In this document: in pieces, positions 22,793-31,308 of the stretch | Position numbering within the stretch: the first letter of the stretch is position 1 | How the letters are laid out: each line of letters starts with the position of its first letter | Source: JACVRW01 sp034664085 | GTDB taxonomy: Bacteria; Actinomycetota; Thermoleophilia; Solirubrobacterales; Thermoleophilaceae | Direction: 5' to 3' | Length of the DNA stretch: 42,928 bases | Assembly (NCBI GenBank): GCA_034664085.1 | Contig: JAXDII010000015.1 | Span: 1-42,928 of the forward strand | Translations under genes and position numbers: made by a program | The notes under the pieces: generated by a model | The model's database searches: none | What the model was told of the DNA's origin: nothing | What the model saw: only the letters and a program-made list of their open reading frames with translations

Positions 22793-23061
22793 AGCTCCGT
22801 GGGACTCGGGACGATCAGCCGGATGTGGCGGCGGGCGAGCATCAGCACGGGCGTCGACCAGTCGCGGCCCGACCCGTCGAGCGAGACCAGCTTGCAGTCG
22901 ACCATCGTGAAGAACTCCTGGTCGCGCCGGTTGACGTGGTCGGACACGCGAGAGCGGTAGCCCTCCCGCGGCAGGGTCATCATGCCCTCGACCCGATACC
23001 GATCGGTTTCGACGACCACGCGTTCCTGGCGCACCTCCACGGCCCGGCAATCTAGCGCCAT
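22789..23061 (-). CDS. Hypothetical protein, DUF6812-like
   Basis: Protein of 90 residues with a small beta-rich domain: RVVVETDRYRVEGMMTLPREGYRSRVSDHVN and a second part ending in an Ile/Arg-rich strand. The pattern VETDRYRVEGxxTLPxEGYRSRxSD recalls a short uncharacterised bacterial domain (I believe DUF6812); this is from memory of family patterns. No catalytic residues are evident. It is first in an operon with the methyltransferase and divergent from the GntR gene. Confidence 0.7.
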   Translation of the reverse strand: MALDCRAVEVRQERVVVETDRYRVEGMMTLPREGYRSRVSDHVNRRDQEFFTMVDCKLVSLDGSGRDWSTPVLMLARRHIRLIVPSPTEL

Positions 23062-23087
23062 CTCATGCGGCACGGACACGACCGCTG

Positions 23088-23100
23088 TACCTTTGCTGGG
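23088..23100 (+). promoter_or_regulatory. Leaderless-type -10 box of the GntR gene
   Basis: TACCTT (23088-23093), 7 bases before GTG 23101. This favours the GTG over the upstream in-frame ATG at 23065. Confidence 0.45.
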
Positions 23101-23853
23101 GTGGAACCCGCGTCTGCCGCGGAGCGCACGCCGGCCCTGGAAGCCGTCTTCCAGCCGGTGCAGCCGCCCACCACCTTCGAGGAGACCGTCGAGCGGCTCG
23201 GTACCGCGATCCGCCTCGGGCTGCTGGTGCCGGCCAGCCGGCTGCCGCCGGAGCGCGACCTCGCGGAGCGCCTGAGCATCTCCCGCTCGACCCTGCGCCA
23301 GGCGCTGACCGCGCTGATGCAGAGCGGCCACCTCGTGTCCGTGCGCGGCCGCGCGGGCGGCACGTTCGTGGCCGAACAGCCGCCGCTCGGGCAGGAGGTG
23401 GCCACGGAGGCGCTCGGCGAGAGCGCCCGGGCGGTGCTCGACTACCGCGTCGTCGTGGAGACCGGGGCCGCCGTGCTCGCCGCGGAGCGCGCGGACGCCG
23501 CCGACCTGGACGCCCTCGAGGACCTGACGGTGCGCATGGACGAGGCCACCGCCTTCGAGGACTACCGCCGCGCCGACGTGCGCTTCCACATCGGCGTGGC
23601 CGAGGCCGCCCACTCGGCCCGGCTCGTCGCCGCCATGACGGAGGTGCAGGGGCAGATGAGCGACCTGATCGCGCGCATCGCGCACCCCAGGGAGGTGCTG
23701 GTCAGCTCCAATCAGCAGCACCGGCGGCTGATCGCGCTGCTGCGCCGCCGCGACAGCACGGGGGCCGTGCGCCTCGCGCGCCAGCACCTGCAGGGGACCG
23801 AGCACATCCTGGCCGCGCTGCTACCCGCGTTGCCTTCGCCGACCCCTCGCTAG
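23101..23853 (+). CDS. GntR family transcriptional regulator (FadR/FCD type)
   Basis: DNA-binding repressor or activator of 250 residues. A winged helix-turn-helix lies at about 26-92 (LPPERDLAERLSISRSTLRQALTALMQSGHL), and a C-terminal all-helical FCD ligand domain at about 110-240 (RRADVRFHIGVAEAA gives typical Asp and His metal or ligand residues). FCD regulators respond to small organic acids and often control neighbouring catabolic genes. It is divergent from the DUF6812/methyltransferase operon and its targets are unknown. It could also serve the amine catabolic region further downstream. Confidence 0.92.
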   Translation: MEPASAAERTPALEAVFQPVQPPTTFEETVERLGTAIRLGLLVPASRLPPERDLAERLSISRSTLRQALTALMQSGHLVSVRGRAGGTFVAEQPPLGQEVATEALGESARAVLDYRVVVETGAAVLAAERADAADLDALEDLTVRMDEATAFEDYRRADVRFHIGVAEAAHSARLVAAMTEVQGQMSDLIARIAHPREVLVSSNQQHRRLIALLRRRDSTGAVRLARQHLQGTEHILAALLPALPSPTPR

Positions 23854-23863
23854 CCTGCTCCGC
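23851..23863 (+). promoter_or_regulatory. Leaderless-type -10 box of the lipoprotein gene
   Basis: TAGCCT (23851-23856), 7 bases before ATG 23864. The TAG is also the stop codon of the GntR gene. Confidence 0.4.
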
Positions 23864-24331
23864 ATGATTCGTTTTGCGGCTGCGCCGCTTGCTCTGCTGT
23901 TGCTGGCCCTCGGACTGTCTGCCTGCGGTGGCGACGACGCCCCCTCCCGCGCGGAGTACACGGCGGACGTCGAGCGCATCTGCAACGAGGCGCAGAAGCA
24001 GGCCGAGAAGGTGGGCGAGAACGCGACCAGCCCCGCTGACATCGCGAAGGCCATCGACACGGTGATCGACGACACGCGCAAGAGCATGGACGACCTCCAG
24101 GCGCTCGACCGGCCCGAGGGTGACGCCGGCGAGCTGGCCGACAAGTTCGTGGACGCGACCGTGAGCGACACCGAGGACAAGGGCATCCCGGTGCTCGAGG
24201 ACCTGCGCGACGCGCTCAAGGAAGACGACCAGAAGGCCGCTCAGAAGGCCATCGAGCGCCTCCAGGCGCTGCAGACCTCGGACGCCGACAAGTTCGCCCG
24301 CGAGCTGGGCGCCGACGCCTGCGTTACCTGA
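23864..24331 (+). CDS. Putative lipoprotein, helical
   Basis: Exported protein of 155 residues. The signal peptide MIRFAAAPLALLLLALGLSA is followed by a lipobox with Cys21 (LSAC). The mature part is almost entirely helical and charged, with heptad-like repeats (ADIAKAIDTVIDDTRKSMDDLQAL; LEDLRDALKEDDQKAAQKAIERLQAL). Two further Cys, in ERICNEAQ and GADACVT, may form a disulfide. No family with a known role is recognised. It ends 6 bases from the convergent ATP-grasp gene. Confidence 0.82.
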   Translation: MIRFAAAPLALLLLALGLSACGGDDAPSRAEYTADVERICNEAQKQAEKVGENATSPADIAKAIDTVIDDTRKSMDDLQALDRPEGDAGELADKFVDATVSDTEDKGIPVLEDLRDALKEDDQKAAQKAIERLQALQTSDADKFARELGADACVT

Positions 24332-24337
24332 GCCCGG

Positions 24338-25657
24338 TCAGGCGGGGACCCAGGTGTCCTTGGCCCCGCCGCCGCGCCCGGAGTTGACGACCATCGAGCC
24401 GGCCTCAAGCGCCACGCGGCTGAGGCCGCCGGGCAGCGCGCGCACGCCGTCGTCGCTCAGCACCGCGTAGGGCCGCAGGTCCACGTGGCGGGGCTCGAGG
24501 CGTCCCTCGCAGACGGTCGGGTGCACCGACAGGGTGACCAGCTCCTGCGCCACGAAGGCGTTCGGATCGCGCTCGATGGCGGCGAGCATCCGGCGTCGGG
24601 TGCTCTCGTCGGCGTCGCGCCAGATCACCACGTCCTGGCCGCCCATCTCCCCGCGCGGCTTGACCACGAACTCGTCGAGGTCGTCGGGCTCGCCGGCGGG
24701 CACCGAGCGGATCGAGGGCAGCAGCGGCTCCTCGTCGAGGAAGAAGCGCACGAGCTCGTCGACGTGGGGGTGGACCAGCTTGTCGTCGGCCACGCCGGAG
24801 CCGGGGGCGTTGACGACCGTCAGCGTCCCGCGCGCGCAGGGCTCGATCAGCAACTCGAGCGGCGTCCCGCTGAAGCGGTCCTCCGCGGTGCGCTGGTAGA
24901 GCACGTCCACCGCCCGCGGCCGCCCGTCGAGCCAGGCGACCAGCCGCCCGTCGCGCAGCTCCAGGTCGTCCAGCGTCACGGCGGAGGCGCACAGCTCCCG
25001 CGCTAGCACGGAGTGCTCCCACCAGGCGGCGGCGCCTGGCCCTTCGGTCAGCAGCACCATCCGCGGCTCGGGGACTGGCGAGGCGTCGCGCAGGGCCAGC
25101 GCCAGCTCGCCGTAGACGAGCGTCAGGTCGGCCCGCGGCGGCTCCACCGCGAACAGGCCGCGCAGCGTCTCCCGGGCCACGACGGCGTAGGCCAGGCCCG
25201 AGGGCATGCGCACCTGGTCCTCGATCACGCGAAAGCGGCCATCCGGGCAGCGCACCACGTCGAGGCCCGCGAACGCGATCCAGCGGGACACCGCGGCGCC
25301 GCGCATGGCCGGCTCGTAGTGGGGCGAGCTCTCGACGACGGCGCGCGGCACGACGCCCTCCGACATGGCCCGGCCCTCCCCGTAGACGTCCGCCACGAAG
25401 GCGTCCAGCGCCCTCAGCCGCTGCGCGACCCCGATCTGGAGCTCCGACCACTCCTCGGAGGTCAGCACGCGCGGCACCGGGTCGAGCGTGAACAGCCCGT
25501 CGGGCGATCCGCCGAAGGTCACCCCGCGGCCGCGCAGCCGTTCCCGCACGCGCGCGGCGAGCTCGCCCGGGTCGCCGAGCGCATCCAGCAGCTGCGCGTA
25601 GTGGGGACGCGGCCGGCCGCTGTCGTCGTAGGCCTCGTCGTAGGGCGGAGCCGGCAC
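24338..25657 (-). CDS. Circularly permuted ATP-grasp type 2 family protein
   Basis: Protein of 439 residues. Typical blocks are VPRVLTSEEWSELQIGVAQR, LRALDAFVADVYG, the central RFRVIEDQVRMPSGLAY, the nucleotide-binding DEFVVKPRGEMGGQDVV, and the ending GGGAKDTWV. Members are predicted ATP-dependent amide or peptide ligases, often encoded with alpha-E and transglutaminase-like proteins; those partners are absent here. It is last in an operon with the pseudokinase (gap of 14 bases) and the Pro-rich protein. The start is GTG at 25657. The substrate is unknown. Confidence 0.88.
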   Translation of the reverse strand: MPAPPYDEAYDDSGRPRPHYAQLLDALGDPGELAARVRERLRGRGVTFGGSPDGLFTLDPVPRVLTSEEWSELQIGVAQRLRALDAFVADVYGEGRAMSEGVVPRAVVESSPHYEPAMRGAAVSRWIAFAGLDVVRCPDGRFRVIEDQVRMPSGLAYAVVARETLRGLFAVEPPRADLTLVYGELALALRDASPVPEPRMVLLTEGPGAAAWWEHSVLARELCASAVTLDDLELRDGRLVAWLDGRPRAVDVLYQRTAEDRFSGTPLELLIEPCARGTLTVVNAPGSGVADDKLVHPHVDELVRFFLDEEPLLPSIRSVPAGEPDDLDEFVVKPRGEMGGQDVVIWRDADESTRRRMLAAIERDPNAFVAQELVTLSVHPTVCEGRLEPRHVDLRPYAVLSDDGVRALPGGLSRVALEAGSMVVNSGRGGGAKDTWVPA

Positions 25658-25671
25658 CGGGGGCGGCGCGG

Positions 25672-27411
25672 CTAGCCCGCGGCCACTGCGCGCTTCAGGC
25701 GAGCCTCGGCGCGGCGCACGTCGGCCCGAGCGGCGGCCCAGCCGCTGGGGCTGTTGCGGCGCGCGGCGCGTGAGAGGGCTCGGTACGCGGCCGCGGTCTG
25801 GCGCGCCGCCTGCACGACGAGCCCGCCTCCGGCCAGCGTGGCGAAGCGCCGCCCCGCCCGGTCGTGCACTCGCGCGAGCGCCTCGGCGGCCTGGAGCTGC
25901 CCGGCTTGGCGCGGCGCCCTGGCGAGGCCGCGGCGCGCGGCGATCCGGTCCACCTGCAGCCGCCCGGCGGCCAGCCGCCAGCGCTGCTTGGTCTCGACCA
26001 CGGTGGCGAGCGGCACGCTGCGCTCGGAGCGCATGCGCAGCGTCGACGCCGTGCGCTCGCAGAGGGCGAGCGTGTTGCCCGCGGAGCGCGGCGACGCCGA
26101 GCAGTTGACCACGACCGTGCCGGAGGCGGTGGGGATCACGTAGTCGACGGTGCGTCCGCCGCCGTCCGTGCGCCGCGCGTCCTGGCGCCAGGCCTCGTAG
26201 CGGCCGAGCAGCACGGGCGTGCCCTCGCCGTTGCTTTCGAGGGCCGCCTTACGGGCGTGCACGGCCACACCGGAGCCGGCGTCACCGGCGGGGCCGGCCT
26301 CCAGCCTTCCGCCGCTGCCGCCCTGCTCGTGCCAGCCGGCGGGGAGCGTGAGGCTCAGTCCCGCGGCGCTCGCGCGAGCGGGCGCCGCGGGCGCGCTGTC
26401 GCCGCCGCCGGCCGCCAGCGTCCCTGCGAGCCCGCCCGCGGCGAGCGCCACAGCGAGTGCGAGTCCTGCCACGGCATTGCGCGCCCCGGAGCGCTCGGCG
26501 GGCGCGGACTGCGCCGTGGGAGCCCTGCGCGGCGGCGCCGGCGTGCTCCTGCGAAAGCGCCGGGAGCCGCCGTCGGCCGGCTCCGCCACCGAGGGCGCGC
26601 CGTAGATGACGAGGTTGATCAGGTGCCGCGCCTCGGCGGCCGTCCCGTAGCGCCGGAGCGGGTCGTTCGCCATCGCCACGGCGAAGATCGTGTCCAGCGT
26701 GGCGGGGAGGTCGGGCCGCGCCTCGCTGATGCGCGGCGGGTCGGCTGTGGCGATCCGCTGCGGATCGCCGGCGTGCGGCGCAGCCCCGGTCAGCAGCGTG
26801 TAGGCCAGCGCGCCGAAGGAGTAGACCGCCGAGCGCGGGTGGGCGTCCTCCCCGCGCAGCACCTCGGGTGCCACCCAGGGCGCGTGCAGGTCGTCCCCGG
26901 CCGCGGGGTTGCCGAGCGCCTCGCGTGCCACGCCGAGGTCCCCGATCATCGCGCCGAGCCGCGGGTCGAGGAACACCGAGTCGGGCGTCACCTCGCAGGG
27001 CGGCCTCCCCTGCCTGACCGCCTCGTCGAGCGCGTGCGAGATACCCAGCAGCAGCGCCAGGGCGCGGGCCGTGCTCAGCTCCGACATCTCGCGGTACTCC
27101 GAGAGCGGCACCGCCGCGCCGATGTCGTGGGCTACGTAGAACCACCCGTCGAAGTTGCCCGCGGACACGAGCGGGAGCAGCCGGTCGCTCGACATCGCGG
27201 CGCGTTCGGCGGCGGCGGCCGAGAACCACAGCCAGCAGTCGTCGCGGGCGGGGGCACGCGCCACGCTCAGGCACACGGTCTGGTCCTCGAGGTGCACGAT
27301 CGCGTGGTGACGGTCGCCGCTCTCCGGCAGGGCCTCGATCGCATCGGCGATCAGGCTCTCGTTGGGCGGCGCGGTGTATGTCGTCGGAGCAGGCTCGTAC
27401 ACGGGCGTCAT
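25672..27411 (-). CDS. Transmembrane protein kinase-like protein, probable pseudokinase
   Basis: Protein of 579 residues: kinase-like domain (about 20-270), Arg/Pro-rich juxtamembrane linker, one transmembrane helix (about 312-333), and an extracytoplasmic part of about 240 residues ending in a helical region. The kinase fold is recognisable by VTPDSVFLD, GDLGVARE, WVAPEVLRGE and AVYSFGALAYTLLTG. Key residues are missing: the catalytic HRD is replaced by PCE (138-140), its Lys and Asn by Thr142 and Ser145, the Asp of the DVYSFG helix by Ala195, and no VAIK lysine is seen. It is therefore unlikely to phosphorylate and probably senses or scaffolds. Its ATG overlaps the Pro-rich gene stop (ATGA). 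Confidence 0.83.
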   Translation of the reverse strand: MTPVYEPAPTTYTAPPNESLIADAIEALPESGDRHHAIVHLEDQTVCLSVARAPARDDCWLWFSAAAAERAAMSSDRLLPLVSAGNFDGWFYVAHDIGAAVPLSEYREMSELSTARALALLLGISHALDEAVRQGRPPCEVTPDSVFLDPRLGAMIGDLGVAREALGNPAAGDDLHAPWVAPEVLRGEDAHPRSAVYSFGALAYTLLTGAAPHAGDPQRIATADPPRISEARPDLPATLDTIFAVAMANDPLRRYGTAAEARHLINLVIYGAPSVAEPADGGSRRFRRSTPAPPRRAPTAQSAPAERSGARNAVAGLALAVALAAGGLAGTLAAGGGDSAPAAPARASAAGLSLTLPAGWHEQGGSGGRLEAGPAGDAGSGVAVHARKAALESNGEGTPVLLGRYEAWRQDARRTDGGGRTVDYVIPTASGTVVVNCSASPRSAGNTLALCERTASTLRMRSERSVPLATVVETKQRWRLAAGRLQVDRIAARRGLARAPRQAGQLQAAEALARVHDRAGRRFATLAGGGLVVQAARQTAAAYRALSRAARRNSPSGWAAARADVRRAEARLKRAVAAG

Positions 27412-27806
27412 CCGGAGTCGTCGAACTCCACGTCGGGCTCGGGCGCCGGCGGCGGTGGTGCAGGCGCCGGCGCCGGCGGGGGGACGTAGACGGGCGGCGT
27501 CTCGACCACCGGCGGCGCCGACTCCACCGGGGGCTCGACGAAGTCGTCCTCTACGGGCTCAGGGTCGGGCGGCGGTGGCGGGGGCGGCTCGGGGCGCTTG
27601 GCCAGAGGCGGCAGCGCTGCCGTGTCGCCGAGCGTGGTGTTGCCGGCAACTCCGGACGCCACGTCGAGCGGAACGGCCGGGGATCCGAACGGACCGGAGG
27701 TCTCGCTCGCCTCTCCCGTGCTGCTGAGCGCGTAGGCGACCGCGAGGGCCACCAGGAACGCGGCCACGGCCGCGGCAAACGTACGGCGAGTCAATGAGTG
27801 GGACAT
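27408..27806 (-). CDS. Pro-rich membrane-anchored extracytoplasmic protein
   Basis: Protein of 132 residues. An N-terminal transmembrane or signal helix (about 9-28) is followed by a short polar region and a long Pro-rich tail (PPPPPPPDPEPV; VPPPAPAPAPPPPAPEP) ending in acidic DVEFDDSG. It probably spans or contacts the cell wall. No known domain is seen. Its stop overlaps the start of the pseudokinase gene by 4 bases, so the two are translated together. The promoter may be the TACCTT box on the minus strand at 27854-27859. Confidence 0.72.
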   Translation of the reverse strand: MSHSLTRRTFAAAVAAFLVALAVAYALSSTGEASETSGPFGSPAVPLDVASGVAGNTTLGDTAALPPLAKRPEPPPPPPPDPEPVEDDFVEPPVESAPPVVETPPVYVPPPAPAPAPPPPAPEPDVEFDDSG

Positions 27807-27879
27807 CGGCGGCGGGCGACCTGCGTTTCGGAGGGAACGGGGCTTGCTTGTCCAAGGTAGACGCGATGCGCTCTCCCGT

Positions 27880-30339
27880 CTAGCCACGCACCCGCTCGGA
27901 GCGCGCATCGTAAAGAGGCTCCCGGGCGACTTCGCCTTCGATCCAGCGTCCGAAGATCTCAACCGCGACCGCCGTGCCCGGCTCCGCGTGCTCCGGAGGC
28001 AGGTACGCGTAGGCGATCGAGCGGCCCACGGTGTAGCCGTAGCCGCCGCTGGTGACACGCCCCGCGATAGCGCCCCCGACGCGCACGGGCTCGTTGCCGA
28101 GCGCCACCGACCTCGGGTCCGCGAGCGTCAGGCAGGCGAGCTGGGTGCGCGGGCCTCGCTCGCTCGCCTCGGCCAGCGCCTCGCGCCCGACGAAGCCGCC
28201 CGGCTTGTCGAGCTTCACGCAGAACCCCAGGCCCGCCTCGTAGGGAGTCTCGTCCGGCGTGACGTCGGATCCCCAGGCGCGGTAGCCCTTCTCGAGCCGC
28301 AGCGAGTCGATCGCCCGGTAGCCGCCCGCCACCATGCCGTGCGGCCGGCCCGCATCCCAGAGCGTGCGCCACAGCCCCAGCCCGTACTCCGTCGGGCAGT
28401 AGAGCTCCCAGCCCAGCTCGCCCACGTATGTCACGCGCAGCGCGCGCACCGGCACGTCCCCCACGGTGATGTCGCGGGCGGTCAGGTACGGGAAGTCCTC
28501 GTTCGCCAGCGACTGCGGGGTGAGCTCGCCGAGCACGTCGCGGGCGCGGGGGCCCCAGATCCCGAAGCAGGCCCACGCCGAGGTCACGTCGTGCACCTGC
28601 ACCGAGCCGTCATCGGGAAGGTGGCGCCGGATCCACTCGCGGTCGTGGTTGCCGAAGGCCGTTCCGGTGACGATCGAGAAGCGCTCCTCGCCGAGCCGGG
28701 CGACCGTGAAGTCGCACTCGACGCCGCCGCGCGAGTTGAGCATCTGCGTGTAGGTGAGTTTGCCCACGTCGCGCGCCACCTGGTTGTCGCACAGCCGTTT
28801 GAGCAGGTCTGCCGCTCCCGGTCCGGCGATCTCCAGCTTGGCGAACGAGCTCTCGTCGAACAGCGCCACGGCCTCGCGGCAGGCGGTGTGCTCGGCCCCG
28901 ATCGCCGGGGACCAGTTGCGCCCTGCCCAGCCGCGCGGCCGCATCTCTTCGTCTCCCGCCGCGGCGTTCGACTCGTACCAGTTGACCCGCTCCCAGCCCG
29001 ACTTCTCACCGAACGCCGCCCCGTGCGCGCCGTGCCAGGCGTTCGCGGGCGACATCCGCAGCGGCCGGCCGGCCTCGCGCTCGTGGGCCGGGTACTTGAT
29101 GTCGTAGTAGGTCTCGTAGGTCTCGCGGATCCGCTTCAGCGTGTACGAGGGCGAGCGGTACTGGGCCCCGAAGCGGCGGATGTCCATGTGCCACAGGTCG
29201 AGCGACGGCTCGCCCTGGTCGATCCACTCGGCCATCACCTTGCCGATGCCCCCGGCGCCGGCCAGGCCGTGGGCGCAGAAGCCGGCAGCCACGAACAGGC
29301 CGCCGATCTCCGTCTCACCGAGGCAGAACTCGTTGTCGGGCGTGAAGCCCTCCGGGCCGTTGACCATGCGCGTGACCTTCACGTCCTCCATCAGCGGCAC
29401 GCGCCGACGCGAGTTCACGACGATCTCCTCGAAGCGGTCCCAGTCGTCCTCGAGCAGCCGGCCGTTGAAGTCGGGCGGGATGCGGTCGAAGCCGCGGTCG
29501 CCGTCGGCCAGGAAGGCCGGCGAGCTGGGCCGCTCGTAGCCGCCCATCACCAGGCCGCCGCCGTCCTCGCGGAAGTAGATCAGCAGGTCGGGATCGCGCA
29601 GCGTCGGGAGGGGGTTGGCCGGGTCGCGCTCCCGGAACGGCTGGGTGACGATGAACTCGTGGGACATCGGCTGGACCGGGATGCGCACGCCCGCCAGGCG
29701 GCCGACCTCGGCGGAGAACATCCCTGCCGCGATCATCACGACGTCGGCCTCGATGTCGCCGCGCTCGGTCCGCACGCGGCGTACGCGGCCGCCCTCTGAT
29801 TCGATGCCGGTTACGCGCGTGCCGGTGAAGATGCGGACGCCGCCCTCGCGGGCCCGCTCGGCCAGCGCGAAGGTGAGCTGCGAGGGGTCGAGGTAGCCGT
29901 CGGTCGGCAGCCAGGCCGCGCCGAGCACGCTATCCGTCGACATCAGCGGGAACAGCTCCTGCGCCTCGTCGGCCGAGATCAGTTCGAGCGGCAGGCCGAA
30001 CGTCTTGGCCCAGCCCGCCTGGCGGCGCAGCTCCTCCATCCGCTCCTCGCTCGAGGCGAGCCGGATGCCGCCGCACTCGATCCAGCCGCACTCCTCGCCC
30101 AGCTCCCGGTAGAGCTCGACGGAGTGCATCATCATCTTGGTCAGGGAGACCGAGCCGCGCAGCTGCCCGACCAGGCCGGCGGAGTGAAAGGTGGAGCCGG
30201 AGGTGAGCTGGTTGCGGTCGACCAGTACGACGTCGTCCCAGCCGAGCTGGGCGAGGTGGTACGCGATCGACGTGCCGCCCACGCCACCGCCCACGATCAC
30301 ACAGCGAGCGGAGCCGGGGAGCTCCCGGCTAAGCGCCAC
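27880..30339 (-). CDS. Dimethylglycine/sarcosine dehydrogenase-like flavoprotein with GcvT domain
   Basis: Flavoenzyme of 819 residues. The FAD-binding Rossmann motif is CVIVGGGVGGTSIAYHLA (13-30). His52 in GSTFHSAGL is in the position of the covalent flavin histidine of dimethylglycine oxidases and dehydrogenases. A DAO domain extends to about 380, followed by the linker and a GcvT/aminomethyltransferase domain (about 430-810, with GCVECDFTVARLG-like and YVGELGWELYCP blocks) that binds tetrahydrofolate. It should demethylate a secondary or tertiary amine such as dimethylglycine or sarcosine and pass the C1 unit to folate. GTG 30339 lies inside the upstream phosphotransferase gene (11-base overlap). 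Confidence 0.88.
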   Translation of the reverse strand: MALSRELPGSARCVIVGGGVGGTSIAYHLAQLGWDDVVLVDRNQLTSGSTFHSAGLVGQLRGSVSLTKMMMHSVELYRELGEECGWIECGGIRLASSEERMEELRRQAGWAKTFGLPLELISADEAQELFPLMSTDSVLGAAWLPTDGYLDPSQLTFALAERAREGGVRIFTGTRVTGIESEGGRVRRVRTERGDIEADVVMIAAGMFSAEVGRLAGVRIPVQPMSHEFIVTQPFRERDPANPLPTLRDPDLLIYFREDGGGLVMGGYERPSSPAFLADGDRGFDRIPPDFNGRLLEDDWDRFEEIVVNSRRRVPLMEDVKVTRMVNGPEGFTPDNEFCLGETEIGGLFVAAGFCAHGLAGAGGIGKVMAEWIDQGEPSLDLWHMDIRRFGAQYRSPSYTLKRIRETYETYYDIKYPAHEREAGRPLRMSPANAWHGAHGAAFGEKSGWERVNWYESNAAAGDEEMRPRGWAGRNWSPAIGAEHTACREAVALFDESSFAKLEIAGPGAADLLKRLCDNQVARDVGKLTYTQMLNSRGGVECDFTVARLGEERFSIVTGTAFGNHDREWIRRHLPDDGSVQVHDVTSAWACFGIWGPRARDVLGELTPQSLANEDFPYLTARDITVGDVPVRALRVTYVGELGWELYCPTEYGLGLWRTLWDAGRPHGMVAGGYRAIDSLRLEKGYRAWGSDVTPDETPYEAGLGFCVKLDKPGGFVGREALAEASERGPRTQLACLTLADPRSVALGNEPVRVGGAIAGRVTSGGYGYTVGRSIAYAYLPPEHAEPGTAVAVEIFGRWIEGEVAREPLYDARSERVRG

Positions 30340-31261
30340 GGGCCTCTGCTAGCCAGGTGCGGAAGCGCGGGTTGCTGCTCGTCTCGGCGAGCCGCTCGAA
30401 ATGCTTGTCCGCGTAGCCGGGGAAGTCGAACTCCAGCTCGGACACCGAGCTCTGGACGACTCCCCACATCGCCTCGCGGAAGTCGGACATGAAGCGGAAC
30501 AGCTTCAGCGCGGCCTTGCGGCGCTGCGTCGCGGGCTCGCCGAAGTAGGCCTCCAGCAGGCGCTCCTCGTCCTCGTCGCTCAGCTCGTTGTTGACCGCGA
30601 AGTTGCCCAGGTCGAAGAAGGGATCGCCCATGCCGGCGTACTCCCAGTCGACGATCACGACGTGGTCCGCGGCCTGCAGGAAGTTGGCCGCGAGCAGGTC
30701 GTTGTGCCCCGGCTGCTCGGAGTGCTCGGGGTGGTCCTTCACCGCGTTCACGATCGCTTCGGCGCTCTCGAGCGAGCTCTGGAAGGCGGCGGGCAGCTCG
30801 CCGCCTCGCTCGCGCGCGACGTCGGCGTACTCGCGCACGACGTCGTACACGTGGAACCCGGTCGGGAGGGTGAGGCCCGATTCGTGGAAGGCGCGCAGCC
30901 CGTGCGCAACCTCCGCCACGGCGGCCGGCTCGCGCAGCTCGGGGCCCGTGAGCAGGCGGCCTTCGACGAAGCAGGTGACCAGGCACGGCGGGTCCTCGAA
31001 CATCGCGGCCACCTTCGGGCCGATTCCCAGCTCGGCCGCCTGGCGGGTGGCGAGGTGCTCGGCCTCGCGATCGATGCCCAGCAGGCTGGTGTCCTTTCCC
31101 GGCAGGCGGACGACGTACTCGGAGCCGCCGAAGTTGACCAGGAAGTTGCGGTTGGTGATGCCGCCCTCCAGCGGCCTCACGCCTCCCTCGCGCGCCCCGA
31201 ACAGTGCCGACAGCCGCGCGACCACCTCGGTCAGCTCGGGGATCGAAATCTCCTCGTGCAT
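30329..31261 (-). CDS. Choline/ethanolamine kinase-like phosphotransferase
   Basis: Aminoglycoside-phosphotransferase-fold enzyme of 310 residues. The catalytic Brenner motif is GHNDLLAANFL (His186, Asp188, Asn193), and the metal site is VIVDWEYAG (Asp205). ITNRNFLV and YVVRLPGKDT form the nucleotide loop and ATP-lysine strand. The closest general match is choline/ethanolamine kinase. It is translationally coupled to the dimethylglycine-dehydrogenase-like gene, which suggests an amino-alcohol substrate. ATG 31261 follows TAGTGT by 6 bases. It is divergent from the antiporter gene. Confidence 0.87.
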   Translation of the reverse strand: MHEEISIPELTEVVARLSALFGAREGGVRPLEGGITNRNFLVNFGGSEYVVRLPGKDTSLLGIDREAEHLATRQAAELGIGPKVAAMFEDPPCLVTCFVEGRLLTGPELREPAAVAEVAHGLRAFHESGLTLPTGFHVYDVVREYADVARERGGELPAAFQSSLESAEAIVNAVKDHPEHSEQPGHNDLLAANFLQAADHVVIVDWEYAGMGDPFFDLGNFAVNNELSDEDEERLLEAYFGEPATQRRKAALKLFRFMSDFREAMWGVVQSSVSELEFDFPGYADKHFERLAETSSNPRFRTWLAEARGA

Positions 31262-31273
31262 GGCGCCACACTA
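31262..31273 (-). promoter_or_regulatory. Leaderless-type -10 box of the phosphotransferase gene
   Basis: TAGTGT on the minus strand (31268-31273), 6 bases before ATG 31261. No Shine-Dalgarno sequence is seen. Confidence 0.5.
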
Positions 31274-31294
31274 CGCCTCGCTGGACGCGCCGCA

Positions 31295-31308
31295 TACCCT
31301 CTCTGGCG
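31295..31308 (+). promoter_or_regulatory. Leaderless-type -10 box of the antiporter gene
   Basis: TACCCT (31295-31300), 8 bases before GTG 31309. It lies in the 47-base gap shared with the divergent phosphotransferase promoter. Confidence 0.45.

Noticed and set aside
25672..27411. Active Ser/Thr protein kinase
   Set aside because: The HRD Asp, catalytic-loop Lys and Asn, helix-F Asp and VAIK lysine are all replaced or absent.
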